From positions 32,053,290 to 32,117,289 of the forward strand of contig JAAONU010000016.1 of NCBI GenBank assembly GCA_012932295.1: a DNA stretch of 64,000 nt, written 5' to 3'. The DNA comes from Cyclina sinensis (Eukaryota > Mollusca > Bivalvia > Venerida > Veneridae). This document shows, piece after piece, positions 46,962 through 58,955 of this stretch (position 1 is the stretch's first letter; each line of letters begins with the position of its first letter). Below the pieces are notes generated by a model, which was not told the DNA's origin, did no database searches, and worked only from the letters and a program-made list of their open reading frames with translations. Position numbers and translations under genes: made by a program.

Positions 46962-48346
46962 TTTTGTGTCACCCTTTCGAAGAAAAGGCGATACATAGGG
47001 ATCGCTTTGTCCGGCGGTCCGTCACGAAAACTTAACGTTGGCTATAACTTTGCCATTTCTAAACATTATCTTATCAAACTTTCAAATTGTATTGCTTATG
47101 ACAACAGGGTCAGGTTGATGCCAAAATTTCTAGGTCAAGGTCAGATTTGACAGAGTTATGCCCCTTTTATACATGGATTTTGTCATGAAAACTTAACGTT
47201 GGGAATAACTTTGCCATTTCTTAACATTTCAACATCCAACTTTCAAATTATATTGTTTACGACAACAGGGTCATGATGATGCCAAAATGTGTAGGTCAAG
47301 GTCACAATTTACAGAGTTAAGCCCCTTTTTGTACTTGGATTTTGTCATGAAAACTTAACACTGGCTATAACTATGCCATTTCTTAATGTTTCTTCATCAA
47401 ACTTTCCAGTTGTAATGCTTACAATTGTATCACTTAAGACAACACCATTTCTCAAGGGCAGATAACCCTCAAATATATTTTTGCAATGTTATGCCCCTTG
47501 TTCAAGTTTAAATTTCTTGGTTAACCTTTCTCTTTATGTCCATGTCTCAAAAAGTGTCAAGGATATTTCATTCAAACTTGGAATACTTGATCACCAGCAA
47601 GACCCCTGCAAAGATTGTTGGTACCCATGTCCCTGGGGTCACAGTTAGCCTCACTTGATTTTGCCTATATTTATATATAAGAAAAAAACTTCTTAAGCCT
47701 AGAAATAAAGTATTAACTGACATGAGATGGGTCCCCTCTGCATTGGGGACCTGTCCCCCCCCACTCCCGCCCAATTTTTTTTAACCCCCCCCCCCCGGCC
47801 TTTTTTTTTTTTTTTTAAATTTTAATATATAAGTACTTGTCTCCCCATCCACCCTCAAACCCCCCCCCCCCCCATTTTTTACTCCCCTCCCCCGGGCCTT
47901 TTTTTTTTTTTTTTAATACATAGGTACTTGACTCCCCATCCACCCTCAACCCCCCCAACCCCAACCAGTCACCACCCCCCCCCCCCCTTCCCCCAATTTT
48001 TATTGACCCCCCCCCCCCCCCCCCCGGGCCTTTTTTTTTAAATTTTAATATATAGGTACTTGTCTCCCCATCCACCCTTAAACCCCCCCTTCCCCCGGTT
48101 TTTTTTTTTGTTTTTAATACATAGGTACTTGACACCCCATCCACCCTCTAAATCCCCCACCCCCACCCCCTTTTTTTTTTTTTTACCCCCCCCCCCCCCA
48201 CACCCACACCCACCCCTGGGTTCTTTTTTTTTTTTTTTTTTAATTGTAATATATAGGTACTTTACTCCCAACCCGACCACCCGACCCAATTTTTTTTTTT
48301 TTTTTTTTAATACATATGTACTTCACGTCCTATTAGCCTCCCCCCC

Positions 48347-48377
<31 letters not shown>

Positions 48378-48601
48378 ACACACCCCACTATCGGGGCCCA
48401 AAATTTTTTATTTTTTTTTTTTAAAATACATAACTACTTGACCCAAATTTGGCTTATAATTAATTATCCAGCACTGAGAAAAGTGGAGCATGCTGTCTGT
48501 GGACAGGTATTGTTGTACTTTGACTAGCATGCTGTCTTTTCCAGCAGGCTCTTGTTTACCTTTTTAGTTATTCTAACAGAGTACCCAAGGGCGACACAAG
48601 T
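46962..48601 (+). mobile_element. TIR element with ~185-bp units and a poly-C/poly-T satellite
   Basis: The left end TTTGTGTCACCCTTTC and the reverse complement of the right end (CTTGTGTCGCCCTTGG) match at about 12 of 16 positions. The left part holds about two to three units of roughly 185 bp (GTCATGAAAACTTAACGTTG, TATAACTTTGCCATTTCT, GACAACAGGGTCA, TAGGTCAAGGTCA). The right part contains the low-complexity satellite annotated separately. No transposase. Confidence 0.65.
47755..48430. repeat. Poly-C/poly-T satellite with TAATA-ATAGGTACTTG core
   Basis: About seven units separated by long T and C homopolymer runs (C runs up to about 20). Each carries a core such as AATATATAGGTACTTGTC or AATACATAGGTACTTGAC, then CCCATCCACCCTC. 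The two core types alternate along the left part, suggesting a dimeric higher-order unit. Both strands show long open frames made of proline or glycine codons, which are artefacts of the homopolymers. A (CA)n tract lies at 48363-48383. Confidence 0.85.
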
Positions 48602-51600
48602 GTTCCACTGAACACCCATCTAGTCTAAGGAAGGTCTTTAACCTCTGGCCTTCAGTCAGTCAAAAGTAAGGTGATTATTGATTACAAACAGTGACCTAAA
48701 CCACTGGACCACAGTGTGGGGTCTTTGAAAGGAGCAAGTAAAATTTCATCTTAATAATTTACAATTTTCAGACAGTTTATTAGGGACAAAAACCAAAATA
48801 TTTCTGAACACATAAAGGAATATATGCATACATTATAAACCTTTGAACTTTCATTCTCTGCGAATTATTACTGTAGCACATTGTAACTTGCATCTTTTAT
48901 CATTTCAGTGGTTCATCTATGCTAAGGGTTGATTCCAGACCCAGAGAGACCATTCCCCACCCCAGACTTAACAGAGTGCCAATAAACATTCAAATAAACA
49001 CTGGAAACAAACAGATGAATCCATATGTATGTGTAAACTGTTTTGAATGAAAAATCAATTTTCAGAATTATGTAGTGAATATACAGCAGATTGTGTTCAA
49101 ATAAGACAGAGGTTGTGACAATTAGTTACATGTTCATATGATAGGAGAGAAGTGAAAAATGAGCCATTAGTGAGTTTAATGAACAGTGGGTGTTCAGCTT
49201 GCTATCACGTGTGGAAAGGGTTACTTAGATCCTGTCATCCTATACCTGGAGAAGCAGCTTTGCATACCGCGGGTACAGGTTTCATCCATTACATGGGTGT
49301 TTTTCCTGTGTCATTCTGGTGTTTCAATGAAGGGTATTTTAAGTACATATGTTTCTTTATACTTAATTTTAGTTATATGGAATTTAAACATTGCTGTGTT
49401 TGTAATAATTGTGTTAAATTCAAATTCCTTTGTGTACAAAAACCTTTAATTTTGTCACTAACATACTACTTTTCTTGTTTACTGTAGTAATTCAATAACA
49501 ACAAACATCTGGAAAAATGAAGTTTTGTAGAAATATTGGGGTTTTTTTTTCTTCTGAGTATGTACGAGAAAGTGTTCACAGTTTAGTATGAAAAAGTTAG
49601 AAAGAGAAAAGGAGAGAAAAGAAATGAAAAGAAAAAAATAGTGAAAGAAAGAAAAGGAAAATATTTATTATTTCTAGGGGTCATAAAAAGATACTGATAT
49701 GTTTTCCCTTGTTATTCATGTAAGTTTTGTCATCTTCAAAATACTGTTTGTTTTATTTCTCCATTGTAAATAGTAATGCCTTGTATTTGTTCATCTTTTG
49801 CTATTTCATTTCTTAATAGTTCAATGCAAATAAAAAAATAAAGAAGATGAGAGTGGACAGTCCTATAGGAATCTTGTTTTAATTTAGAAACCCTCTGATA
49901 TGTAGTTGTTATTGATGATGACACTCTGTATTTGATTGTAGAAAGGTTTTATGCAGTTAATAAATGGTGCAAACATTGTATTATAAAAGCATGTGTAAGA
50001 CTGTTTATTCTGCACTCATTGTCAAACATAAAACATGTATAAAATAGTTGAATGTAAAACATGCTTTAGTCAGTTTGCTATTGCTTTTGTAGCTGTCTTG
50101 TAGTCAACGTTTAGTTGAGCCATCAGTTTACAAAATTTATTTTCTTTGAGAAAACCTTAATGCACATTCTGTGAATGTTAGTTTTGCCGTTTTATTGTCG
50201 AAAATGTTTGTATTAGCTTGCTACTGTTATTTTTTGTTACATAATGTTTTGGAAAAAGTTACCTCTTCAGCTAGAATTTGATTTGTTACTTTGTGACATT
50301 CAACAACTAACTTTTTGATTTTCTGCATGTCCTTTTTCTGAGATAGCAAACTACCTTGTACTTTTCCCATTAAGTTTTATTTCTTTTGCTCTTGATAAAA
50401 GACCAATGATTTTTTTTATTTGGTTTATGTCATTGTATTCAAGAAGAAAGTCTTCCAGTCGTATGAAAAAATTAGTAACATCTTTATTCGAACCATAAAT
50501 TATAATTACCATGATCTTGAATCATTATATTTAAAGGAACAGGTCTTCTTTGAACAATTTCTCTAAACTCAATTGTTTTGTATGGACATTCAATCTTGAG
50601 CAATATTGCTACTTCCCAACTGTTCGAGCTGTTGCCACTAAAAAAAGGCTTTCATAATCTCATGCTATCTGTTAGGTTTGACTTTTTTAATTTTGTTAAA
50701 TGTGTTTCTTGTATATTTTTTATATCTTAGAAAAATTAGAAAGAAGTTTTTCTGCATTTGCAAGACCCTGTATGTATGTATATTTGTGTCATTGTATGTG
50801 ACGTACTTGTATATTTTTTCAGAATGAAAATGATCAGTAATTGATCGAAAAAAAATTGAACCATGAAAAAAAAAAGGTATTTTATGTTATGGTTATTGAG
50901 TTTTGATATCAAAAGGATGATATAGAGTATTAAGAGTTTCATGCTTTAACAAAATCGAGAAAAAATGGATTTGAGCCTGTTTATATGACTCAATTTGTCA
51001 AGAAAGATGTAAAATGATTTCAGTATATCATTTACATATCAGTGCATTTTAGTGTATTCTAATAATTTAGTGTTAATATAACTTGTAAATATGTTTGTTA
51101 ATATATGTCTGTTAATAAATGTGTGCTTTTTCCATATTGAATAAACATCAAAACTTGACCACCAGTATTTGAAATTCTCTTCACTAGCATGGCTTGTGTG
51201 GTCTCTTACTACCATATGTTCATCTGGATATGACATATCTTTCCTGATACAAACCCTCGAGAAAAATTGTCTGAATAGTACCTGATACAGGGCTGCCCTT
51301 TTTTGGTGCAATTGTCAGTTGTGAAAATTTTCTGTTCCTCTGTTTAATTATTGGTACTCCTCTAGGAGTTGATTAGATTGATCCATATTTTGTAATGGTT
51401 TTTTTTTTAATTTTTAATTTGTTGTAACAAGATATGAATTACACTGTTCATCAATTTAAATACCAGTTTCTTTCCAAACCCTATGTACAGACTGTGAGAC
51501 AATCCCCTTCACAGTACCCCATCATTCTTCACAGTACCCCATCATTCTTCAGCAGCCAAAGGTGACCGCTGAATACAGTTTGATATGTTGATCAAAGTGT

Positions 51601-53440
51601 CACATTTTATGTTTTAATACGTTTATTTTCACCAAATGGCAATGCATGTTTTTATAGAAGCTCTTATTTTTGTATGATATATTGTTAGTGTTCTAATTAA
51701 TTATTAGGTTAATGTAAGGATTAAGTTCTTTCTATATTTTCATTCTATTCAGTGAGTTTTAGTAATGATGTGGAAAACAAGATTGTGGTTATTGAAGTTA
51801 ATTTGCTTTTGTTATATTTGAGGTCAAAGTTCTGTGACTTTTTGTAAGCTTTTTTTTTTATTTTTCATACCAAAAGTGTTAAACTTTAAGGAGGTAATAT
51901 GGCCACTGATAAAAACAAGAAGAAATAATACTGCATCACACTACCTCTTCGTTAATTCAGTTTTAATCTCTCCCATGGCCATGTGATTTTTTTTTGTGAT
52001 AGCAGTGATAAAGGCAGCCTAACTTTTATAATAACTTTATCTTAGAGCAGAAATTTATTTTTAATTATAAAATATGTTTGGATATGAAATTTTTTAATCA
52101 TAATGGAATACTAATATTGACGGCAATTATTTTAATATTTTACGAATATTACTCGTACATAAATGCTAGGTTTTGTTATTTAAAAGCAGCCTGATATATG
52201 AAGTAACTGGTTTCCCAAGTCAGGGGAAGTCACTCTTGTTATCTCCAATATTGGAAACTGTTATAGGGAGTGTTGGGCTGTTGCAGGAAAAAAAGTTGAT
52301 GATTCCTAGCGGTTTCTTGAAACAACAACAAAAAAGCATATCCATGTTTATTTGACTAGCTAGTTCTGTAGTTAATTTTAAAGATTTTATAGAAATATTC
52401 ATTGAATGATTTCATAAGTGGTATAAACTGATATATATTTTTGATGTAACGACAAACAAATTTCACATAAATAATTTGAAATATATTCATTGCAATTCAG
52501 GGATAATAGAATAATTAAAAGAAAATACCACACAGGTGGGTATTTTGCATCCTAAGTTTTACTACATTCTGTAAATATATGCTTGAAATAAATGGAAATA
52601 GTTGAACTGTTCTTTTTTATTCAGAAATAGTGGAAATTATGTAATGAAATAAATGAAAAATCATTAGAAAAGATTGTGAAATTGTCACTTTAATTTTTCA
52701 AGAATTGAACAAAATAGAAAAAACATGTGTGGTTCAATGTATACCTTAACATTATTAGATTATAGATTTTTAAATGTACCATCAATAACGTATTTAAAGT
52801 TTTGAATAATTTTTATGAAACATTTAAAAAAAGCAAAATCACGGCTGTAATATTTGTATCATATATAAACAAATTTATGGAAGAAATTTGTTAATTAAAT
52901 CACTTAATTCAGTCCATGTCTTACATGGAAAGTTTGTTGGAGAAATTGGTGGATAGCAATGGAGACGGGATTGAAATAATCGATACATGCTCATTGTTGA
53001 CTGAATAACCTGTCAAATTCCTTTCATAAGTTTTGTGCAGAAGAAATAAGTCCAGCTGAGCACAGGTTCCTCTGTTTTTATCTGATCTTTGTTAAGAATG
53101 GAAGTATTCTTATTTCTTTCATTGATTAAGAAAATGTTGGTAGAAATAACAATATCTGTCAAACATGTAAAAGAAACTGTGTATTTTGTTTTAGTACCGT
53201 AGAGTTAAGTTTATTGCTAGTGTAGAAAATTTTTTAACTTGCCATATTGAAATTGCTTTTCCTTTAATATTTTACGGGAATTTTCACTCTGTTTCACATT
53301 TTCTAAAACAAAATACTGTAGTACAAGTCCTGGACAAAAATTAAAGACATTAATATGCTATTACTGCTTTATTATTTTATCATTACTTTGCATTCTTTTT
53401 GTTACAATTACACAAACGATGTCATGATTTAAAGGAAAAT
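48602..53440. other. AT-rich region, no recognised gene
   Basis: No domain, RNA gene or repeat array was recognised. A 111-codon open frame at 49152-49487 (plus) starts MKNEPLVSLMNSGCSACYHV and becomes hydrophobic. A minus-strand 90-codon frame at 51039-51311 overlaps AT-rich text. Neither has a recognisable family, and both may be chance. A purine-rich stretch lies at 49605-49665, and a short direct duplication (TTCACAGTACCCCATCATTC twice) at about 51508-51550. Part could be a long 3' untranslated region if the upstream exon-like series is a real gene. Confidence 0.45.
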
Positions 53441-53459
53441 AACCGTCTTCGAAAAAAAT

Positions 53460-56400
53460 TTAAGGTAGTAAGAATGATGTCCCTCTTTCAAATGACCTCA
53501 TGAATTCGTAAGGAAATAACTTGTAAATTTCCTGAAATTCAAGACCGCAAGAGCGATGTCCCCTTAAATATGACGTCATCAATTCAAAGGCAAGTCAATC
53601 AAAAGGCCGCACGAGTGATGTTCCCTTAAAAATGACGTCATCAATTCCAAGGAAAGTAACTTTAATTTCCTATAGTCAAGTTCCCTTATATATGACGTCA
53701 TTAATTCAAAGGGAAGTTACTCTTGAATTTCCTATAGTCAAGGCCGCAAGAGTGATGTCCCCTTGTCTATGACGTCATCAATTATAAGGGAAGTAACTCT
53801 TAAATTTCCTGAAATTCAAGGCCGTAAGAGTATTGTCCCCTTATAAATGACGTCATCAATTGAAAGGGAAGTAACTCTTAAATTTCCTATAGTTAAGGCC
53901 GTAAGAGTGATGTCCCCTTATTTATGACGTCATCAATTGAAAGGGAATTAACTCTTAAATTTCTTATAGTCAAGGCCGTAAGGGTAATGTCCCCTTATAA
54001 ATGACGTCATCAATTCAAAGGGAATTAACTGTAAAATTCCTGAAATTCAAGGCCGTAAGAGTGATGTCCCCTTATAAATGAGGTCATCAATTGAAAGGGA
54101 AGTAACTCTTAAATTTCCTATAGTTAAGGCCGTAAGAGTGATGTCCCCTTATTTATGACGTCATCAATTGAAAGGGAATTAACTCTTAAATTTCTTATAG
54201 TCAAAGCCGTAAGGGTAATGTCCCCTTATAAATGACGTCATCAATTCAAAGGGAATTAACTGTAAAATTCCTGAAATTCAAGGCCGTAAGAGTGATGTCC
54301 CCTTATAAATGAGGTCATCAATTGAAAGGGAAGTAACTCTTAAATTTCCTATAGTTAAGGCCGTAAGAGTGATGTCCCCTTATTTATGACGTCATCAATT
54401 GAAAGGGAATTAACTCTTAAATTTCTTATAGTCAAGGCCGTAAGGGTAATGTCCCCTTATAAATGACGTCATCAATTCAAAGGGAATTAACTGTAAAATT
54501 CCTGAAATTCAAGGCCGTAAGAGTGATGTCCCCTTATAAATGAGGTCATCAATTGAAAGGGAAGTAACTCTTAAATTTCCTATAGTTAAGGCCGTAAGAG
54601 TGATGTCCCCTTATTTATGACGTCATCAATTGAAAGGGAATTAACTCTTAAATTTCCTATAGTCAAGGCCGTAAGGGTGATGTCCCCTTATAAATGACGT
54701 CATCAATTCAAAAGGAATTAACTGTAAAATTCCTGAAATTCAAAGCCGTAAGAGTGATGTCCCCTAATAAAATGACGTCATCAATTCCAAGGGAAGTAAC
54801 CGTAAAATTCCTGAAATTCAAAGCAATAAGAGTGATGTCCCAAAATAAATGACGTCATCAGTTCCAAGGGAAGTAACTCTTAAATTTCCTATTACCAAGG
54901 CCGGAAGAGTGATGTCCCCTTATAAATGACGTCATCAATTCCAAGGGAAATAACTGTAAAATTCCTGAAATTCAAAGCGATAAGAGTGATGTCCCATAAT
55001 GAATAACGTCATCAATTCCAAGGGAAGTAACTCTTAAATTTCCTATAGTCAAGGCCGGAAGAGTGATGTCCCCTTATAAAATGACGTCATCAATTCCAAG
55101 GGAAGTAACTGAAAAATTCCTGAAATTCAAAGCCGTAACAGTGATGTCCCCTTATAAAATGACGTCATCAATTCCAAGGGAAGTAACTGTAAAATTCCTG
55201 AAATTCAAAGCCGTAAGAGTGATATCCCCTTATAAAATGACGTCATCAATTAAAAGGGAAGTTACTGTAGATTCCTGAAATTAAAAGCCATAAGAGTGAT
55301 GTCCCCTTATAAATGACGTCATCAATTGAAAGGGAAGTAACTGTAAAATTCCTGAAATTCAAAGCCGTAAGAGTGATGTCCCCTTATAAAATGACGTCAT
55401 CAATTAAAAGGGAAGTTACTGTAGATTCCTGAAATTAAAAGCCATAAGAGTGATGTCCCCTTATAAATTACGTCATCAATTGAAAGGGAAGTAACTGTAA
55501 AATTCCTGAAATTCAAAGCCGTAAGAGTGATGTCCCCTTTAAAAAAATGACGTCATCAATTCCAAGGGAAGTAACTGTAAAATTCCTGAAATTCAAAGCC
55601 GTAAGAGTGATGTCCCCTTATAAAATGACGTCATCAATTAAAAAGGAAGTTACTGTAGATTCCTGAAATTAAAAGCCATAAGAGTGATGTCCCCTTATAA
55701 ATGACGTCATCAATTGAAAGGGAAGTAACTGTAAAATTCCTGAAATTCAAAGCCGTAAGAGTGATGTCCCCTAATAAAATGACGTCATCAATTCCAAGGG
55801 AAGTAACTGTAAAATTCCTGAAATTCAAAGCCGTAAGAGTGATGTCCCCTAATAAAATGACGTCATCAATTCCAAGGGAAGTAACCGTAAAATTCCTGAA
55901 ATTCAAAGCAATAAGAGTGATGTCCCAAAATAAATGACGTCATCAGTTCCAAGGGAAGTAACTCTTAAATTTCCTATTACCAAGGCCGGAAGAGTGATGT
56001 CCCCTTATAAATGACGTCATCAATTCCAAGGGAAATAACTGTAAAATTCCTGAAATTCAAAGCGATAAGAGTGATGTCCCATAATGAATAACGTCATCAA
56101 TTCCAAGGGAAGTAACTCTTAAATTTCCTATAGTCAAGGCCGGAAGAGTGATGTCCCCTTATAAATGACGTCATCAATTGAAAGGGAAGTAACTGAAAAA
56201 TTCCTGAAATTCAAAGCCGTAACAGTGATGTCCCCTTATAAAATGACGTCATCAATTCCAAGGGAAGTAACTGTAAAATTCCTGAAATTCAAAGCCGTAA
56301 GAGTGATATCCCCTTATAAAATGACGTCATCAATTAAAAGGGAAGTTACTGTAGATTCCTGAAATTAAAAGCCATAAGAGTGATGTCCCCTTATAAATGA

Positions 56401-58060
56401 CGTCATCAATTGAAAGGGAAGTAACTGTAAAATTCCTGAAATTCAAAGCCGTAAGAGTGATGTCCCCTTACGTATGACGTAATCAATTCCAAGGGAAGTA
56501 ACTCTTAAATTTCCTTTAGTTAAGGCCGGGAGAGTGATGTCCCCTTATATATGACGTCATCAATTCCAAGAGAAGTAACTCTTAAATTTCCTATAGTCAA
56601 GGCCGGAAGAGTGATGTCCTCTCATAAATGACGTCATCAATTGAAAGGGAAGTAACTGTAGATTCCTGAAATTCAAAGCCGTAAGAGTGATGTCCCCTTA
56701 TAAAATGACGTCATCAATTAAAAGGGAAGTTACTGTAGATTCCTGAAATTAAAAGCCATAAGAGTGATGTCCCCTTATAAATGACGTCATCAATTGAAAG
56801 GGAAGTAACTGTAAAATTCCTAAAATTCAAAGCGGTAAGAGTGATGTCCCCTTATAAAATGACGTCATCAATTAAAAGGGAAGTTACTGTAGATTCCTGA
56901 AATTAAAAGCCATAAGAGTAATGTCCCCTTATAAATGACGTCATCAATTGAAAGGGAAGTAACTGTAAAATTCCTAAAATTCAAAGCGGTAAGAGTGATG
57001 TCCCCTTATAAAATGACGTCATCAATTAAAAGGGAAGTTACTGTAGATTCCTGAAATTAAAAGCCGTAAGAGTGATGTCCCCTGATGAATGACGTCATCA
57101 ATTGAAAGGGAAGTCACTGTAAAATTCCTGAAATTCAAAGCCGTAAGAGTGATGTCCCCTTACGTATGACGTAATCAATTCCAAGGGAAGTAACTCTTAA
57201 ATTTCCTTTAGTCAAGGCCGGGAGAGTGATGTCCCCTTATATATGACGTCATCAATTCCAAGGGAAGTAAGTCTTAAATTCCCTATAGTTAAGGCCGCAA
57301 AAGTGATGTCCCCTGATAAATGACGTCATCAATTGAAAGGGAAGTAACTCTAAAATTCCTGAAATTCAAAGCCGTAAGAGTGATGTCCCCTTAAGTATGA
57401 CGTCATCAATTTCAAGGGAACTAACACTGAAATTTCCTGAATTTCAAGGCCGCAAGAGTGATGTCCCTTTATATATGACGTCATCAATTTCAAGGGAACT
57501 AACACTGAAATTTCCTGAATTTCAAGGCCGCAAGAGTGATGTCCCTTTATATATGACGTCATCAATTTCAAGGGAACTAACTCTTAAATTTCCTGAAATT
57601 CAAAGCCGCAAGAGTGATGTCCCCTTATAAAAAAATGACGTCATCAGTTCCAAGGGAAGTAACTCTTAAATTTCCTGAAATTCAAGGCCGGAAGAGTGAT
57701 GTCCCCTTATAAAAGGACGTCATCTGTTCCAAGGCAAGTAACTCGCAAATTTCCTGAATTTTAAGGCCGCAAGAGTGATGTCCCCTTATAAATGACGTTA
57801 TCAATTCCAAGGGAAGTAACTTAAAATTCCTAGAGTCAAGGCCGCAACAGAGATGTCTTACAAATGACGTCATTCATTCCATAGGGAAGTAACTCAAAAA
57901 ACTCCTGAAATTCTAGGCTGCAAGAGTGATGTCCCTTTTACAGATGATGTTAATTTAAAGTGATGTAACTCAAAACCTACAGAAATTCAAGGCCACAAGA
58001 GTGATGTCCCCTTAGAAATGACGAGCTATTTCAGGAAATAACTCATTAAATCTTGAAAAT
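53460..58060. repeat. 77-78-bp satellite with a TGACGTCA site in nearly every unit
   Basis: About 58 head-to-tail units. The consensus contains GAGTGATGTCCCCTTATAAA, ATGACGTCATCAATT, AAGGGAAGTAACT, AATTCCTGAAATTCAAAGCC. By eye 45-50 units keep the perfect palindrome TGACGTCA, the consensus CREB/ATF binding site. A minority carry TGAGGTCA, TAACGTCA, TTACGTCA or TGACGTAA. Units with 78 bases give 26-codon open frames through several copies (MTSSIPREVTVKFLKFKAVR), but 77-base units break them, so coding is unlikely. Higher-order periods of 231 and about 1085 bp are visible. Divergence is greatest at both ends. Confidence 0.95.
54000..54640. repeat. 231-bp higher-order repeat within the satellite
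   Basis: Three-unit blocks, each with one TGAGGTCA unit and two TGACGTCA units, recur with the G of GAGGTCA at 54080, 54311 and 54542, exactly 231 bases apart. The blocks are almost identical, indicating recent amplification of a trimer. Confidence 0.85.
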
Positions 58061-58389
58061 GGAATGGAATAAGATAGGTGTCCATTTTCAAATGTCGCCT
58101 AAAATTGAAATGAAAATATTTTTTTTTCCAAATATTAAAGGTTGTGAAAGTGATGACCCTTACAAATGACGTCATAATCTAAAGGGAAGTAAGTTATAAT
58201 TTGTCAAGAATTAAAGGCTGTAAGAAGTTTCCCTTTTAATTTGTCATGGGACATCACTCTTAATGCCTTAGATTTTCGAATATTTAATAGTTTCTTCCCT
58301 TTCAATTTCTGACATCATTTGTAAGGGAACAGCACTCCTACTGTATTAAACAAGAACTTTCACTGTAAGATGACAATGTCCCCGACATT
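58061..58389. repeat. Satellite edge and inverted monomers
   Basis: To about 58220 the units are strongly diverged but still in the array orientation (GATGACCCTTACAAATGACGTCA). From about 58245 the orientation flips: GGGACATCACTCTTA, then TTTCTTCCCTTTCAATTTCTGACATCATTTGTAAGGG read as the reverse complement of the unit. CRE sites are lost in the flipped part. Confidence 0.7.
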
Positions 58390-58750
58390 GTGCTTTGACT
58401 TTGGGCTGAGGACCAGTCATTCAAGGGTCAAGATCAAAAAAATTTAGGTCAAGGGGAAGGTCTTGTCCACAGGGGTGTTGTGTCCAAGTATGAAGTTAAT
58501 TGACTTTCTAATAAGGAGGTTATGGCTAATGTTAAAGTTTTTGGACAATTGGATCTTCAAGGTAAAGGTCAGTTAGGGGTCAAGGTCAAATAAATATAGG
58601 TCAGTAGGAAAGCCTTGTCCAAAAGCGTGTTGTGTCCAAGTATGAAGTAAAACCACTTACTAATAAAAAGGTTATGGTCAATTTTAAAGTTTCGGACGCA
58701 CTGACGGACAGTTAAAAAACTATATGCCTCCCTTTAGGGGTACAAAAATT
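58390..58750 (+). repeat. GGTCAAGGTCA dispersed repeat
   Basis: Two units of about 170 bp with GGGTCAAGATCAAAAAAATT or GGGTCAAGGTCAAATAAATA, TTGTGTCCAAGTATGAAGT and GGTTATGG, ending GACGGACAGTTAAAAAACTA and TATGCCTCCCTTTAGGGG. Related to 35880-36060. It sits between two stretches of inverted satellite monomers, so it probably inserted into them. Confidence 0.7.
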
Positions 58751-58955
58751 AAAAACTCAAGGTACATTTGAACTTTGAATTCATGACTTCATTTGTACCG
58801 GGACACCTAACTTCAATTTTCAAAGACTAGGGACACCACTCATACTGCCTTGAATTTACGATGACTTAAGTTATTTAATTTGAATTCATGACATCATTTG
58901 TAAGGGAACAGCACTGTTACTGACTTAAATTTTCAAAGATTATAGTTAATTCCCT
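58751..58955. repeat. Inverted satellite monomers, second stretch
   Basis: Two worn copies reading as the reverse complement of the 53.5-58 kb unit: TTGAATTCATGACTTCATTT...GGGACACC and TTGAATTCATGACATCATTT...GGGAACAGCACTGTTACTG. The central palindrome is mutated to TGACTTCA or TGACATCA. Confidence 0.65.

Noticed and set aside
47815..48527. Proline-rich (plus) and glycine/lysine-rich (minus) open frames
   Set aside because: They are translations of C, T, G and A homopolymer runs in low-complexity DNA.
51039..51311. Minus-strand 90-codon frame
   Set aside because: No domain, splice context or homologous copy was seen; AT-rich surroundings make chance likely.
55063..57630. Open frames through the satellite (MTSSIPREVTVKFLKFKAVR and, on the minus strand, MNFRNFTVTSLGIDDVILLG)
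   Set aside because: They exist only because 78 is a multiple of three; mixed 77-base units break them, and no start or gene context is present.
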